A stretch of DNA of 64,000 bases from Flammeovirgaceae bacterium. GTDB lineage: Bacteria > Bacteroidota > Bacteroidia > Cytophagales > Cyclobacteriaceae. The position numbers and the translations under genes are program-made. Shown one piece after another: positions 38,072-48,822 of the stretch. Every line of letters starts with the position of its first letter. The first letter of the stretch is position 1. The notes beneath the pieces are model-generated. The model worked only from the letters and a program-made list of their open reading frames with translations, made no database searches and was not told the DNA's origin. Where the stretch lies: positions 45,487 to 109,486 of the forward strand of contig JAHEZH010000003.1 in assembly GCA_023251155.1 (NCBI GenBank). Reading direction: 5' to 3'.

Positions 38072-40162
38072 TTGAGTTTCTTCGACACTTCCATTGAATT
38101 TTTAAAAGGCGTAGGGCCGCAGAGGGCAGCGCTTATTCAAAAGGAACTGAACATTTTTACTTATGGAGATCTCATACAGCGTTATCCCTTTCGCTATGAA
38201 GATCGTACCCGCTTTTATTCCATCAGCGAAGTGAATGACGAAATGCCTTTTGTGCAGATCAAAGGACGTATCACCAAAATGGAATTGATTGGTGAAGGAT
38301 TCAAGAAACGACTAGTCGGTCACTTTACAGACGGGCAGGGAACACTGGAGCTGGTGTGGTTTCAGGGCATCAACTGGACATTGGAAAAAATCAAACCCGG
38401 AATTGATTATGTCGTATTCGGTAAGCCGAATCGATTTGGCAGCAAATATTCCATCGCTCATCCTGAGATTGAACCGGTTACCCAGAAAAACCAAGGCCCT
38501 GCTTTCCTTCAACCTGTTTATTCCATTACTGAAAAACTTCGCGCCCGTCATGTGGACAGCAAGTTTTTAAGCAAATTGATTAAAGATGTTTTGCAGCTGG
38601 CACAACCGCACATTCGCGAAACGCTACCTGTTACTTTGCTGACAAAGCAACGACTCATCTCCAAGAAAGAAGCCTTGCTTCACATTCACTTTCCACAGAG
38701 CCATGAGTCGCTGGCCGCAGCACAACAACGGCTGAAGTTTGAAGAGCTGTTCTACATCCAGTTGCGGCTGCTTAAACTGAAATTAGTCCGACAGGAAAAG
38801 TTTAAAGGAATTTCATTCACTGATGTAACACTGCTTACTGATTTCTATAACAATCATCTTCCCTTTGCACTGACCGATGCGCAGAAGCGAGTAATCAAGG
38901 AAATCTATGCCGACATGAAAAGCGGAAGGCAGATGAATCGGTTGCTGCAAGGTGACGTGGGTAGTGGCAAAACCATTGTAGGCTTTATCTGTATGCTTGT
39001 TGCCATTGGAGGAGGAACACAAGCGGCGCTGATGGCACCAACCGAAATCCTTGCCCAGCAGCATTACGCAAACCTGAAAAAGTATGCGGATAAGATGAAT
39101 TTCCCAATTGCTTTGCTGACCGGATCCGTGAAGAAAAAAGATCGCAGACCAATTCACGAATCATTAGAAAACGGATCACTCAAGATATTAATCGGCACAC
39201 ATGCCTTACTGGAAGAAGGAGTGAGGTTTCATAAACTAGGACTCTCCATCATTGATGAACAGCATCGCTTTGGCGTAGCGCAGCGGTCCAAGCTCTGGCA
39301 AAAGAATACGGACATCTATCCACACGTGCTGGTGATGACCGCCACACCAATACCCCGTACCCTGGCCATGACGTTATATGGTGATTTGGAAATCTCTTCC
39401 ATTGATGAATTACCCAAAGGAAGAAAGCCAATCAAAACCATTCATCGCTTTGATTCCCATCGCCTGCAGGTAAATGGATTTCTGAAAGAACAGATCCATA
39501 CGGGAAGACAAGTGTATGTAGTCTATCCTTTGATTGATGAATCGGAGAAGCTCGATCTCAAACATTTGATGGATGGGTACGAAAGCATTTCACGTGCTTT
39601 TCCGGACATCGCGATAAGCATTCTTCATGGAAAGATGAAGCCCGATGCGAAAGATTACGAGATGAAGCGTTTTGCCAAAGGAGAAACTAAAATTATGGTG
39701 GCCACTACCGTGATCGAAGTGGGGGTGGATGTACCCAATGCCTCTGTGATGGTAATTGAAAATGCTGAGCGCTTCGGGCTGTCACAACTTCACCAGCTCA
39801 GAGGCCGGGTAGGCCGCGGTGCCGATCAATCTTATTGTATTTTGATGACCGACTATAAGCTGGGTGCCGATTCGAAACTGCGCATTGAAACCATGGTGCG
39901 CACCAACAACGGTTTTGAGATTGCCGAGACCGATTTGAAGCTTCGTGGCCCGGGCGATTTGATGGGAACGCAACAAAGCGGGGCGTTGGATTTGCTTATT
40001 GCCGACCTTGGCAAAGACGGACCCATTTTAGAGCAAGCCCGCGCTGAAGCACGTGAAATCCTTGATAATGACCCTGAGTTAAGTAATCCTGCCCATCAAA
40101 ACATCAAAAAACAAATCGAATTATCGCGCAAAACAGTGGTGAACTGGAGCAGGATAAGTTAA
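38072..40162 (+). CDS. recG: ATP-dependent DNA helicase RecG
   Basis: FLKGVGPQRAALIQKEL, LLQGDVGSGKTIVG, IIDEQHRFGVAQR, MTATPIPRTLAMTLYGDLEIS, QLRGRVGRG. Confidence 0.97.
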   Translation: MSFFDTSIEFLKGVGPQRAALIQKELNIFTYGDLIQRYPFRYEDRTRFYSISEVNDEMPFVQIKGRITKMELIGEGFKKRLVGHFTDGQGTLELVWFQGINWTLEKIKPGIDYVVFGKPNRFGSKYSIAHPEIEPVTQKNQGPAFLQPVYSITEKLRARHVDSKFLSKLIKDVLQLAQPHIRETLPVTLLTKQRLISKKEALLHIHFPQSHESLAAAQQRLKFEELFYIQLRLLKLKLVRQEKFKGISFTDVTLLTDFYNNHLPFALTDAQKRVIKEIYADMKSGRQMNRLLQGDVGSGKTIVGFICMLVAIGGGTQAALMAPTEILAQQHYANLKKYADKMNFPIALLTGSVKKKDRRPIHESLENGSLKILIGTHALLEEGVRFHKLGLSIIDEQHRFGVAQRSKLWQKNTDIYPHVLVMTATPIPRTLAMTLYGDLEISSIDELPKGRKPIKTIHRFDSHRLQVNGFLKEQIHTGRQVYVVYPLIDESEKLDLKHLMDGYESISRAFPDIAISILHGKMKPDAKDYEMKRFAKGETKIMVATTVIEVGVDVPNASVMVIENAERFGLSQLHQLRGRVGRGADQSYCILMTDYKLGADSKLRIETMVRTNNGFEIAETDLKLRGPGDLMGTQQSGALDLLIADLGKDGPILEQARAEAREILDNDPELSNPAHQNIKKQIELSRKTVVNWSRIS

Positions 40163-40312
40163 ACTGCCCGAGAACTCAAAGCCCGGACGTTATCTTTATT
40201 GCTTACTCCCTTCCGGATTTCTGCTTTAACAAGACACCTGGCTTTTCTATCCGGGGAGATCTGACTACTTGTTTTTAACCTCTGCATAATAAACATATGA
40301 CCCCTAATTTCT

Positions 40313-40320
40313 TAAATTTG
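40313..40320 (+). promoter_or_regulatory. Putative -7 box (TAAATTTG) upstream of the sensor-like gene
   Basis: TAnnTTTG match 16 bp upstream of the ATG; no clear -33 TTG. Confidence 0.4.
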
Positions 40321-40336
40321 GCTCCTCCCTTACTTT

Positions 40337-43030
40337 ATGAATATCCGATCTTCTCTTGTCTCCGCTTTCGTTGTATTATCTACATTTCTTTTTGCTCAAC
40401 AGGGCAATTATTTTCTTAATCACTATACTCCTTCGGATGAACGCATCGATTATGTCACCTTTGGTATAACTCAGGATCAAAAAGGTGTTTTATATTTTGC
40501 CAACCGGAGCGGGGTACTGGAGTTTGATGGACGAAACTGGAGCCTGATCGCTACGCCTGGGCCGGTTTACTCCGTCACCACACAGGGAGACAATGTTTTT
40601 GCCGGGGGTTATGGCGGCTTTGGTAAGCTGGTATGGGGAACAGACAATACCCGAACCTATCAATCCCTTTCTGATGGCCTCGCCAGTAAGGGTCAAATCT
40701 TCTCAAGCCTTGCCGACAAGGAACAGGTCTATTTCTTAAGCGAACAATTTCTCTACGTTTATTCTACCGGCAAAGACAAGACAGAAATCATTAAAACCGA
40801 TGCTGTGCAAGGTTCATTTACCGGCTTGTTTGAAGTGGGTGGAAACTTCTATGTACATACCGAACTGAAAGGTCTCCTTAAAATCAATGCAGGAAAATTA
40901 GTTCCTCTTGATTTTAATCTCCCGGCTGGGCAAAGTGTTATGTTTTGTTCTTCATTGCAGGGCAAGACTAAAACGCTCATCGGAGCGGAGTCCGGCGCGT
41001 TATTTCTTTTTGATGGTGGCGCGGCGAAAGAGCTGGTCATCAAAGACAAAGCATTTTTGGAAAACAACATTCTGGTCACGGGTACATGGATAGGTGAAAC
41101 ACTTATCGCATTGGGTACATTAAGAGGTGGTGTGATTTTCGTCAATCCCGTGACTGGGGTTACCGAAGAAATTACCAACTATTATGCCGGCCTTCCTGAC
41201 AATGAAGTGTATTCCTTATTCAGCGATCGCAATCAGGGTGTATGGATAGCACATGACTATGGGTTCACACGTGTAGCTCCTTATCTGCCATTCCGGTCGT
41301 ATAGCCACTATCCTGGTCTCGCAGGTAATTTGTTATGCGCCCTCAATTATAAAGATCAGATTTATGTAGGTACTACGATCGGCCTGTTCGGCCTGGTGCG
41401 CGAAGAGATCTATGAAGAGATCATCAGCAGCTCTGTGGTGCCCCGAAGTAAGAAGGGAACAGTTCAGGAGCAATCCAAAAACAAAAAAGGGATGTTCTCT
41501 TTTCTGCGCAGAAACAAAAAGCAAAAGGAGATAGAACCTGAGCCGGTGGTAGCAAAAGAAACCAAAGACAAGGGCAAAAAGTCAACTGCCCGGAAGGCTG
41601 CAGCTAACGTTTCTAAACCGGCAAAAACGACCAGGCCTGTTTTAAAAACCATTCGCTATGCCTTTAAAAAGGTAGATGGAATTGACGGGAAGGTAAGTCA
41701 GCTGATTGACGCGTACGGTAAGTTGCTGGCTGCCGGCATTAGTGGTGTGGCCGAAGTAGAAGGTCTTAAATCGAAATCCATCACGCATGAGCCCGTACGC
41801 TCCATCTTCGTTTCCTCCACGCTCGATCAGCTGCTGGCCAGTACGCTGAATGAAGAAATCAAAACCTTTTCACCCAAAGGCAGCGGGTGGAATGAAACCC
41901 ATTTGCTGGATACGCTGCAGGATTATGTGAGTTATATTTTTGAAGATCACCTTCACAACATCTGGCTATGCTCACGCACCAATGTGTATAAAGTTGAGAC
42001 GGTGGATAATCAAATATCGGGCATAGAATCCATTCCTTTTTCCAATCCTGCCGTAGATGAAACCACTGGCCTTGCTTATGGAAGCGATGTATATGTGGCC
42101 GCAAGTGGCACTATCAAACGATTCAATATCAAGACTAATCAATTTGAAAAGTATGATTCCATAGCCGGGCCCAAAAAGTACTTTGCCTCCGCCGGGTATT
42201 TCTGGTTTAACGATGGGCATCATTGGCGCACAGTAGATCCGCGCATGCAATCTGCATTGAAGCTGGAGTGGCTCGGACTATTTCGCAACATCCGCTTTCT
42301 TGCTCCTGTAGCCAAAGACCAGGGGCTGTGGATAATCACTGCTTCCAATGAACTCTATCGTTTCTCCAGCAACACTGCTGCAGAGCAAGCCAGCTATCCC
42401 TTATTCCTTCGGGAAATACGTGGGCAACAAAGCAAAATCACTCCATCACAATCCGTAAAAGTAAGTCAGCTGGAAAGCACCGTTACGTTTGAGTTTATAC
42501 AACCTGATTACCTGGGCATGGGTGCCGTGGAGTATCGCTACATGGTGCGTGGTTTGAATAAAAGCTGGTCGGCCTGGTCCACGACCAATAACGTAGTTAA
42601 CTTTTCCTATCTGCCCACAGGCAAGTACAAAGTAGAAGTGCAGACCCGCGACATCATGGATAAGGTGTCTTCCATTAAGCCTATACTGATGGAAGTAGAG
42701 CCTCCTTACTGGAAGCGCTCATGGTTTTATGCGGCCGAGTTAATTTTCTTTGGAGCATTGGTATTCCTATCACTGCGCCTTAGCTCTGTCAACTCCAAAT
42801 ACCGTTACATCAGCAGCCTGCTCTCACTTCTGACTGTGATCATGCTTATCCAGTTTATTCAAACCATTCTGGCTTCACAGATTTCGTTCAAGAGCACACC
42901 GGTTATTGAGTTCTTCATTCAAGTGACCATTGCTCTGCTGGTATTGCCCATTGAAGGTTACCTGCGCAAGGTAATGGTGCGAACAGAGTTAGTAGAAAAT
43001 AATACATCGGTAGTCGAGTCAAACCACTAA
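40337..43030 (+). CDS. Propeller + Y_Y_Y-domain sensor-like membrane protein with no kinase domain
   Basis: Signal peptide, Reg_prop-like repeats (LPDNEVYSLFSDRNQGVWIAHDYGFTRV), Y_Y_Y-like VEYRYMVRGLNKSWSAWSTTNNVVNFSYLPTGKYKVEVQTRD, C-terminal TM helices; ends without H-box/N-box. Confidence 0.82.
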   Translation: MNIRSSLVSAFVVLSTFLFAQQGNYFLNHYTPSDERIDYVTFGITQDQKGVLYFANRSGVLEFDGRNWSLIATPGPVYSVTTQGDNVFAGGYGGFGKLVWGTDNTRTYQSLSDGLASKGQIFSSLADKEQVYFLSEQFLYVYSTGKDKTEIIKTDAVQGSFTGLFEVGGNFYVHTELKGLLKINAGKLVPLDFNLPAGQSVMFCSSLQGKTKTLIGAESGALFLFDGGAAKELVIKDKAFLENNILVTGTWIGETLIALGTLRGGVIFVNPVTGVTEEITNYYAGLPDNEVYSLFSDRNQGVWIAHDYGFTRVAPYLPFRSYSHYPGLAGNLLCALNYKDQIYVGTTIGLFGLVREEIYEEIISSSVVPRSKKGTVQEQSKNKKGMFSFLRRNKKQKEIEPEPVVAKETKDKGKKSTARKAAANVSKPAKTTRPVLKTIRYAFKKVDGIDGKVSQLIDAYGKLLAAGISGVAEVEGLKSKSITHEPVRSIFVSSTLDQLLASTLNEEIKTFSPKGSGWNETHLLDTLQDYVSYIFEDHLHNIWLCSRTNVYKVETVDNQISGIESIPFSNPAVDETTGLAYGSDVYVAASGTIKRFNIKTNQFEKYDSIAGPKKYFASAGYFWFNDGHHWRTVDPRMQSALKLEWLGLFRNIRFLAPVAKDQGLWIITASNELYRFSSNTAAEQASYPLFLREIRGQQSKITPSQSVKVSQLESTVTFEFIQPDYLGMGAVEYRYMVRGLNKSWSAWSTTNNVVNFSYLPTGKYKVEVQTRDIMDKVSSIKPILMEVEPPYWKRSWFYAAELIFFGALVFLSLRLSSVNSKYRYISSLLSLLTVIMLIQFIQTILASQISFKSTPVIEFFIQVTIALLVLPIEGYLRKVMVRTELVENNTSVVESNH

Positions 43031-43042
43031 ACCATCTATGCC

Positions 43043-43558
43043 ATGCTGATCAATCTTGAAAACGTACCGCCCTTTTTGAAAAACTATCTGAAACAAGTAG
43101 AAGAAAGTGATCACCTGCAGGCATTGCGGGTATCCGGGCATCGCATGCTGGAGCTGGTTTACACCATTAAAGAAGAACAGCAGGATTATCGTTATGCAGA
43201 AGGCAAATGGAGTATTCGTGAACTTCTGTGCCACATGATTGATGCCGAACGCATCTTCGCTTACCGTGCCTTACGCTTTGCGCGGCAAGACAAAACACCA
43301 TTACCCGGATGGGAGGAAAATGATTATGCCCCGGTTGCAAATGCACACCATCGAAGCATGAAACAAATTGCTGATGAAATGCGCCACGTCCGCCTGGCAA
43401 CAATCGATTTGTTTGAAAGCTTTACTCCCGATATGCTTCACTACCGAGGTACGGCCAATGGCCACGACATGTCGGTGATGACCATCGGCTTTGTTATTTC
43501 CGGTCACGAAACACATCATCGCAAAATATTAACCGAGCGCTATCTCCATGCGAAGTAG
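43043..43558 (+). CDS. DinB family protein
   Basis: GKWSIRELLCHMIDAERIFAYRALRFAR, GFVISGHETHHRKIL (three-His pattern). Confidence 0.92.
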   Translation: MLINLENVPPFLKNYLKQVEESDHLQALRVSGHRMLELVYTIKEEQQDYRYAEGKWSIRELLCHMIDAERIFAYRALRFARQDKTPLPGWEENDYAPVANAHHRSMKQIADEMRHVRLATIDLFESFTPDMLHYRGTANGHDMSVMTIGFVISGHETHHRKILTERYLHAK

Positions 43559-44855
43559 TTTTTGGAGGGGTAGCGCTGTCATTGGTTTTATTTCCTGTTT
43601 CTGTTTCTTTTCCTGTTCTCCTGTTTCTTTTCTTAAAAAGGAAATCGTATTAACCGAAAAAGAACTCAAAGACCATACTGGTTTTATGCTGTATGATCCT
43701 GTTGCTAAAAAAATCATCTATGAGCACCAGTCGGGTAATTATTTTACACCGGCATCGAACACCAAGATTTTTACCTTTTATACCGCCTTACAGATTTTAA
43801 AAGATTCTGTGCCTGCATTGCGCTATCAGGTAAAAAATGATTCATTGATTTTCTGGGGAACTGGGGATGCTTCCTTTCTTTATCCGGAAGTAAATCACAA
43901 CAGCAAAGTAGTTGACTTTCTGAGTGACTCTACAAAGAAACTCTTTTTCTCCGGATCGAATTTTCACACTACGGCATTCGGCCCGGGATGGGCATGGGAT
44001 GATTACAATGATTATTACTCGGCAGAACGCTCTCCATTTCCGATTTATGGAAACCGGATTAGCATACAAAGCAGATTGGATGATCATCTTACTTTTTCAC
44101 CTGTGTACTTCTCTAATCAGGTGGTGAATTCGCCAGAGATAAAATCAACGATGGAAATCATTCGTGATGAAGATTCGAATCAGCTCACAGTTTATAAAGG
44201 CACCCAGAAAAGAGAAAAAAAGTTCAACATTCCGTTTCAATCCGGTAATGATGTATTGACTGAACTACTGGCGGATACACTACGCAAGACCGTAGAAGAA
44301 GTGAACACTCCGCTACCAGCAGATGCGTCTTATGTATACAGCACTCCCGCTGATAGCTTGTATAAAGTGATGATGCAGGAAAGTGATAATTTCATAGCCG
44401 AACAAGTATTACTTACCTGTGCAGGAATCGTAAGCGACACATTGGATCCTGAAATTGCTATCCGTTATGCCCGTAAGAATTTTTTATCCGATCTGCCCGA
44501 TGAACCTGTCTGGATAGATGGCTCTGGTTTATCCCGTTACAATTTATTCACACCGCGATCAATCGTCGCCCTGTGGGAGAAGATCTATACACAGGTGCCC
44601 CGCGAACGATTATTCAACCTACTTGCCACAGGCGGTCAACGGGGTACACTCAAAAATTTCTACAAAGCTGAAAAGCCTTACCTCTACGGAAAGACCGGAA
44701 GCCTAAGCAACAATCATTGCCTGAGTGGCTACCTCATTACTAAAAAAGGGAAGACCCTGATTTTTAGTTTTATGAGTAACAACTTTGTAGTACCTACAAA
44801 AGATGTACGTGCCCGGATGGAAAAGATTTTACTTCAGATAAGAGATAACTATTAA
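43548..44855 (+). CDS. dacB: D-alanyl-D-alanine carboxypeptidase / PBP4-like (peptidase S13)
   Basis: TPASNTKIFTFYTALQ (SxxK), DGSGLSRYNLFTP (SxN), LYGKTGSLSNNHCLSGYL (KTG). Confidence 0.93.
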   Translation: MRSSFWRGSAVIGFISCFCFFSCSPVSFLKKEIVLTEKELKDHTGFMLYDPVAKKIIYEHQSGNYFTPASNTKIFTFYTALQILKDSVPALRYQVKNDSLIFWGTGDASFLYPEVNHNSKVVDFLSDSTKKLFFSGSNFHTTAFGPGWAWDDYNDYYSAERSPFPIYGNRISIQSRLDDHLTFSPVYFSNQVVNSPEIKSTMEIIRDEDSNQLTVYKGTQKREKKFNIPFQSGNDVLTELLADTLRKTVEEVNTPLPADASYVYSTPADSLYKVMMQESDNFIAEQVLLTCAGIVSDTLDPEIAIRYARKNFLSDLPDEPVWIDGSGLSRYNLFTPRSIVALWEKIYTQVPRERLFNLLATGGQRGTLKNFYKAEKPYLYGKTGSLSNNHCLSGYLITKKGKTLIFSFMSNNFVVPTKDVRARMEKILLQIRDNY

Positions 44856-44894
44856 AAATGATGGTATGATCCGTCAGTTGATCATTGATTCATT

Positions 44895-46031
44895 TTACCT
44901 TAGCAGTTCACGCGATATCACCATTTTCTGAATCTCAGTAGTACCCTCATAGATCTGTGTAATTTTGGCATCGCGCATCATGCGTTCCACATGGTACTCT
45001 TTTACATAACCATAGCCTCCGTGTATCTGCACGGCTTCGGTGGTTACATCCTGGGCTACTTGTGAAGCAAACAGTTTGGCCATGGCTGCTGCCTTCACAA
45101 AATCTTTCTTCTGGTCTTTCAGATATGCCGCCTGCCATACCAGCAACCGCGCAGCATCAATCTGCGTAGCCATATCCGCCAGCTTGAATTGTATCGCCTG
45201 GTGTTCTGACAATGGTTTGTTGAATGCTTTTCTTTCTTTTGAATATTTCAGCGCCAATTCATACGCACCGGCCGCAATACCCAGCGCCTGTGATGCAATA
45301 CCAATACGTCCTCCGTTAAGTGTTGTCATTGCGAAAGTAAAACCGAAGCCATCATCACCTATACGATTTGCTTTGGGCACTTTCACATCGTTAAACATCA
45401 GCGAATGAGTGTCTGATCCGCGAATGCCCATCTTGTCTTCTTTCTTACCGATCACAAATCCAGGCATTCCTTTTTCAACAATCAAAGCATTGATGCCTTT
45501 GTGTTTCTTTTCCGGATGCGTTTGCGCAATGACCAGGTAGGTATCTGCTGTACTTCCGTTCGTGATCCAATTCTTGGTTCCATTCAACAGATAATAATCT
45601 CCCTTGTCTTCGGCAGTAGTGCGCTGGCTGGTTGCGTCCGATCCGGCTTCGGGCTCTGATAAACAAAATGCTCCGATACCACGCGCAGCCAATGGCTTCA
45701 AATATTTTTCTTTCTGCTCTTCGCTACCAAATTTCTCCAGCCCCCAGCATACCAGCGAATTGTTTACTGACATGCATACCGAAGCAGATGCATCTACTTT
45801 CGATATCTCTTCCATGGCGAGCACATACGATAGGGTATCCATACCTCCGCCATTATATTTCGGATCGACCATCATGCCCATGAAGCCGAGCTCGCCCATC
45901 TTCTTTACTTGTTCTGCTGGAAATTTCTGGTGCGTATCGCGTTCGATTACTCCAGGTAATAAGTCCGTTTGTGCAAAATCACGTGCCGCCTGTTGTACGG
46001 CCTGTTGCTCTTCAGTAAGGTTAAAATTCAT
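44895..46031 (-). CDS. Acyl-CoA dehydrogenase
   Basis: FCLSEPEAGSDA, NWITNGS, QIHGGYGYVKEYHVERMMRDAKITQIYEGTTEIQ; internal Met at 46031 (MNFNLTEEQQ) is the likely start. Confidence 0.96.
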   Translation of the reverse strand: MNFNLTEEQQAVQQAARDFAQTDLLPGVIERDTHQKFPAEQVKKMGELGFMGMMVDPKYNGGGMDTLSYVLAMEEISKVDASASVCMSVNNSLVCWGLEKFGSEEQKEKYLKPLAARGIGAFCLSEPEAGSDATSQRTTAEDKGDYYLLNGTKNWITNGSTADTYLVIAQTHPEKKHKGINALIVEKGMPGFVIGKKEDKMGIRGSDTHSLMFNDVKVPKANRIGDDGFGFTFAMTTLNGGRIGIASQALGIAAGAYELALKYSKERKAFNKPLSEHQAIQFKLADMATQIDAARLLVWQAAYLKDQKKDFVKAAAMAKLFASQVAQDVTTEAVQIHGGYGYVKEYHVERMMRDAKITQIYEGTTEIQKMVISRELLR

Positions 46032-46309
46032 ACACGTTCTCTTAGGTGACAATTATAATGAGAAAAAGGGTTTGGAGTAAACCGTCAGGCAACAATATTC
46101 TGTTGTACCCTATAAATTTAGCATCAATCTATTCTGCTGTGACGAGCATATTTCTTTTTTTACGATGAGTACGCCTGGCTATTAAAGAAGCCATAAAGTC
46201 GGAATCAGTCTTTTCAAAAAATCATCCGCCTTAAATTAATTTTAAGAAATTCAACTTTTGTACGGACTGCTTCATCTAAGGGTTATCTGCAAAAAATGAT
46301 CTGTTTAAA

Positions 46310-48685
46310 ATGATAAAAAATTACCTTCTCATTGCATTTCGCAGCCTTAAACGACAGTTCACGTATTCGCTCATCAATATTTTTGGGTTAGCGATCGGGC
46401 TGGCATGTAGCCTTGTCATACTCATGTACGTATATGGCGAATGGAGTTATGACCGACATCATAAAAATGCAGACCGCATCTATCGAATAGGTATCTCGTT
46501 TTTTAATATGGGCGGCTTTGCCATCGGGCCGGAAGCGCTGGGAGAGTTTCTTCCACAGTATGAAGGTGTAGAAGCATTCACCCGTGTTGGAAAGAATAGC
46601 TCACTTGCCATTTCTACAGGAACTAAAGAATTCAAGGAACTGGCTTACTATACCGACACCTCTTTCTTCAAAATCTTTTCGTATGAATTTGTTCAGGGAG
46701 ATGCGCACACCGCATTGAAGGATGCCAATGCGATGGTGATCACGCAAAGCATGGCCAAAAATTTCTTTGGAGATATGGATCCGATGGGCCAGACACTGCT
46801 GATCGGAAAAGATAAAAAACCATTCACCGTTACCGGGATCGTGAAAGATGATTCCCGCAATTCACAGTTGAAGTCTTCGATCTGGCTTTCCAATATCAAT
46901 GAGCTGAGCCATGAAATGCTATGGACTTCCGCCAACCCCTATAATTACGTCATGATGAAAGAAGGTCAACAGCAGAAAGACCTCGATGCTGTGCTCGCCA
47001 ATCTTTTAGAAAAAGAAGTCTATCCAAAAGCCAATGGAGTTCCCGCGGGGATTTCGTTTGAAGATTACAAGAAGCATCCCAATGCAGTACAGTTTTTTGT
47101 GCATGCACTGACCGATGTGCACCTGGAATCTAAACTCAATTATGAAATCTCTCCGGGAGGAGACAAGACCACTATATATACCTTTGGCGCAGTCTCTGTA
47201 TTTATCTTGCTCCTCGCCTCCGTTAATTTCATTAACCTTACTACAGCGCGTGCATCCCGACGAGCAAAGGAGGTAGGTGTGCGCAAAGTAGTGGGCTCAT
47301 CACGCACCAAGCTGATCGCACAGTTTATCACCGAGTCGCTGATGGTAAGTGCAGTGGCCATGGTGCTTGCCATTCTTTTTGGCCAGCTTTTCCTTTACAT
47401 ATTTCAAATGATTACCGGCAGCGAGCTGATTCCCACTTTATGGAATGCCTGGAATCTGATGGTGCTGGTGATCTTTGCTTTAGTCGTAGGATTACTCTCG
47501 GGTATCTATCCTGCGTTTTATCTTACTGCTTTCAAGCCGGTAAACGTGCTGAAAGGAAACTGGTCGGTAAGCGGTGGTGCGCTCTTCAGAAATGTATTGG
47601 TCGTAGCACAGTTCACCATCTCCCTTTGCCTGATGATGTGCGCAGCCGTTATCATCCGCCAGATGGAATTTATGAAATCCAAAGATCTGGGATTCAATCA
47701 GCAAAATATCATCACGATCGATCGGATACCTGCACTGAAAGAACATGCGGAAGCTTTTCGCGATCAGCTATCGAAGCTGGCCGATATATCAGAAGCTAGT
47801 CTGCACAGTGGTGAGCCGGGCAACGAATCGGTATCTACCTTCAGCGGATTCAAATCTAAAAACATGCAGGAAGGTGTTGCCATTAATACCTATCTGGGTG
47901 ACGAACAATTTATACCATTGATGAGCTTTCAGCTGATCAAAGGAAGGACATTTAATAAAGCGCTTGCCTCTGATACTGCTGCCGTAATTCTGAATGAAGC
48001 AGCCGTAAAACTTTTAGGCCTGAAAGAGCCTGTAGGAACTATTTTGGAAGATGGACTTACCGTAGTGGGTGTAGTGAAAGATTTTCATTGGGAATCATTA
48101 CGGCAAAAGATTGCACCAAGTGCCTTTATGCTGGGCAGAACCAATAACTATTTTCAACTAAGCCTGCGCATAAACAATGCTTCGGCAAGCAAAGTCATTA
48201 AAGCGACAGAAGCGGAATGGAAGAAACTGGTGCCTGATGAACCCCTGAGTTATCACTTTGTAGATGAAAACTTCGGGCAAATGCTCGAAAAAGAAAAAGT
48301 GCTGGGTAATGCCATCGGTTTCTTCACGGTGCTTGCCATTCTTATTTCATGCCTTGGGTTATATGGTCTTTCGGCATACACGACGGAACAACGCAGTAAA
48401 GAAATTGGCATACGTAAAGTGCTTGGCGCAAATGCCTCACACATTTTAGTGATGCTTAATCGCAAGTTTGCAACGCTGGTCCTGATTTCAGCCGGTATAG
48501 CTACACCACTCACACTCTATTTTATGAATAAGTGGATACACGGGTTTGCCTATCATGTGGAACTGCAGGCATGGATTTTTATCAGCGCTATTCTTTGCGC
48601 TTTTGTAATTGCACTATTCACCGTGAGTTTCCACTCCATCAAAGCATCGATGACTAACCCGGTGGATACGTTGAAACATGAATGA
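46310..48685 (+). CDS. MacB/FtsX-like ABC transporter permease
   Basis: FRSLKRQFTYSLINIFGLAIGLACSLVI; RRAKEVGVRKVVGSSR and EQRSKEIGIRKVLGAN; two FtsX-like TM blocks. Confidence 0.93.
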   Translation: MIKNYLLIAFRSLKRQFTYSLINIFGLAIGLACSLVILMYVYGEWSYDRHHKNADRIYRIGISFFNMGGFAIGPEALGEFLPQYEGVEAFTRVGKNSSLAISTGTKEFKELAYYTDTSFFKIFSYEFVQGDAHTALKDANAMVITQSMAKNFFGDMDPMGQTLLIGKDKKPFTVTGIVKDDSRNSQLKSSIWLSNINELSHEMLWTSANPYNYVMMKEGQQQKDLDAVLANLLEKEVYPKANGVPAGISFEDYKKHPNAVQFFVHALTDVHLESKLNYEISPGGDKTTIYTFGAVSVFILLLASVNFINLTTARASRRAKEVGVRKVVGSSRTKLIAQFITESLMVSAVAMVLAILFGQLFLYIFQMITGSELIPTLWNAWNLMVLVIFALVVGLLSGIYPAFYLTAFKPVNVLKGNWSVSGGALFRNVLVVAQFTISLCLMMCAAVIIRQMEFMKSKDLGFNQQNIITIDRIPALKEHAEAFRDQLSKLADISEASLHSGEPGNESVSTFSGFKSKNMQEGVAINTYLGDEQFIPLMSFQLIKGRTFNKALASDTAAVILNEAAVKLLGLKEPVGTILEDGLTVVGVVKDFHWESLRQKIAPSAFMLGRTNNYFQLSLRINNASASKVIKATEAEWKKLVPDEPLSYHFVDENFGQMLEKEKVLGNAIGFFTVLAILISCLGLYGLSAYTTEQRSKEIGIRKVLGANASHILVMLNRKFATLVLISAGIATPLTLYFMNKWIHGFAYHVELQAWIFISAILCAFVIALFTVSFHSIKASMTNPVDTLKHE

Positions 48686-48822
48686 TTTCAACTTGCAGCG
48701 ATTCCGTTATTCTGATACAGTCGCTAAAATGGGTCGTTACTTCTGGTAATTGTGCCATTTATAGCTTTTGGTATGTCTTTTGACCTGATTTATACGTTAG
48801 TATAACCAAAAGCTAAAAAGTT

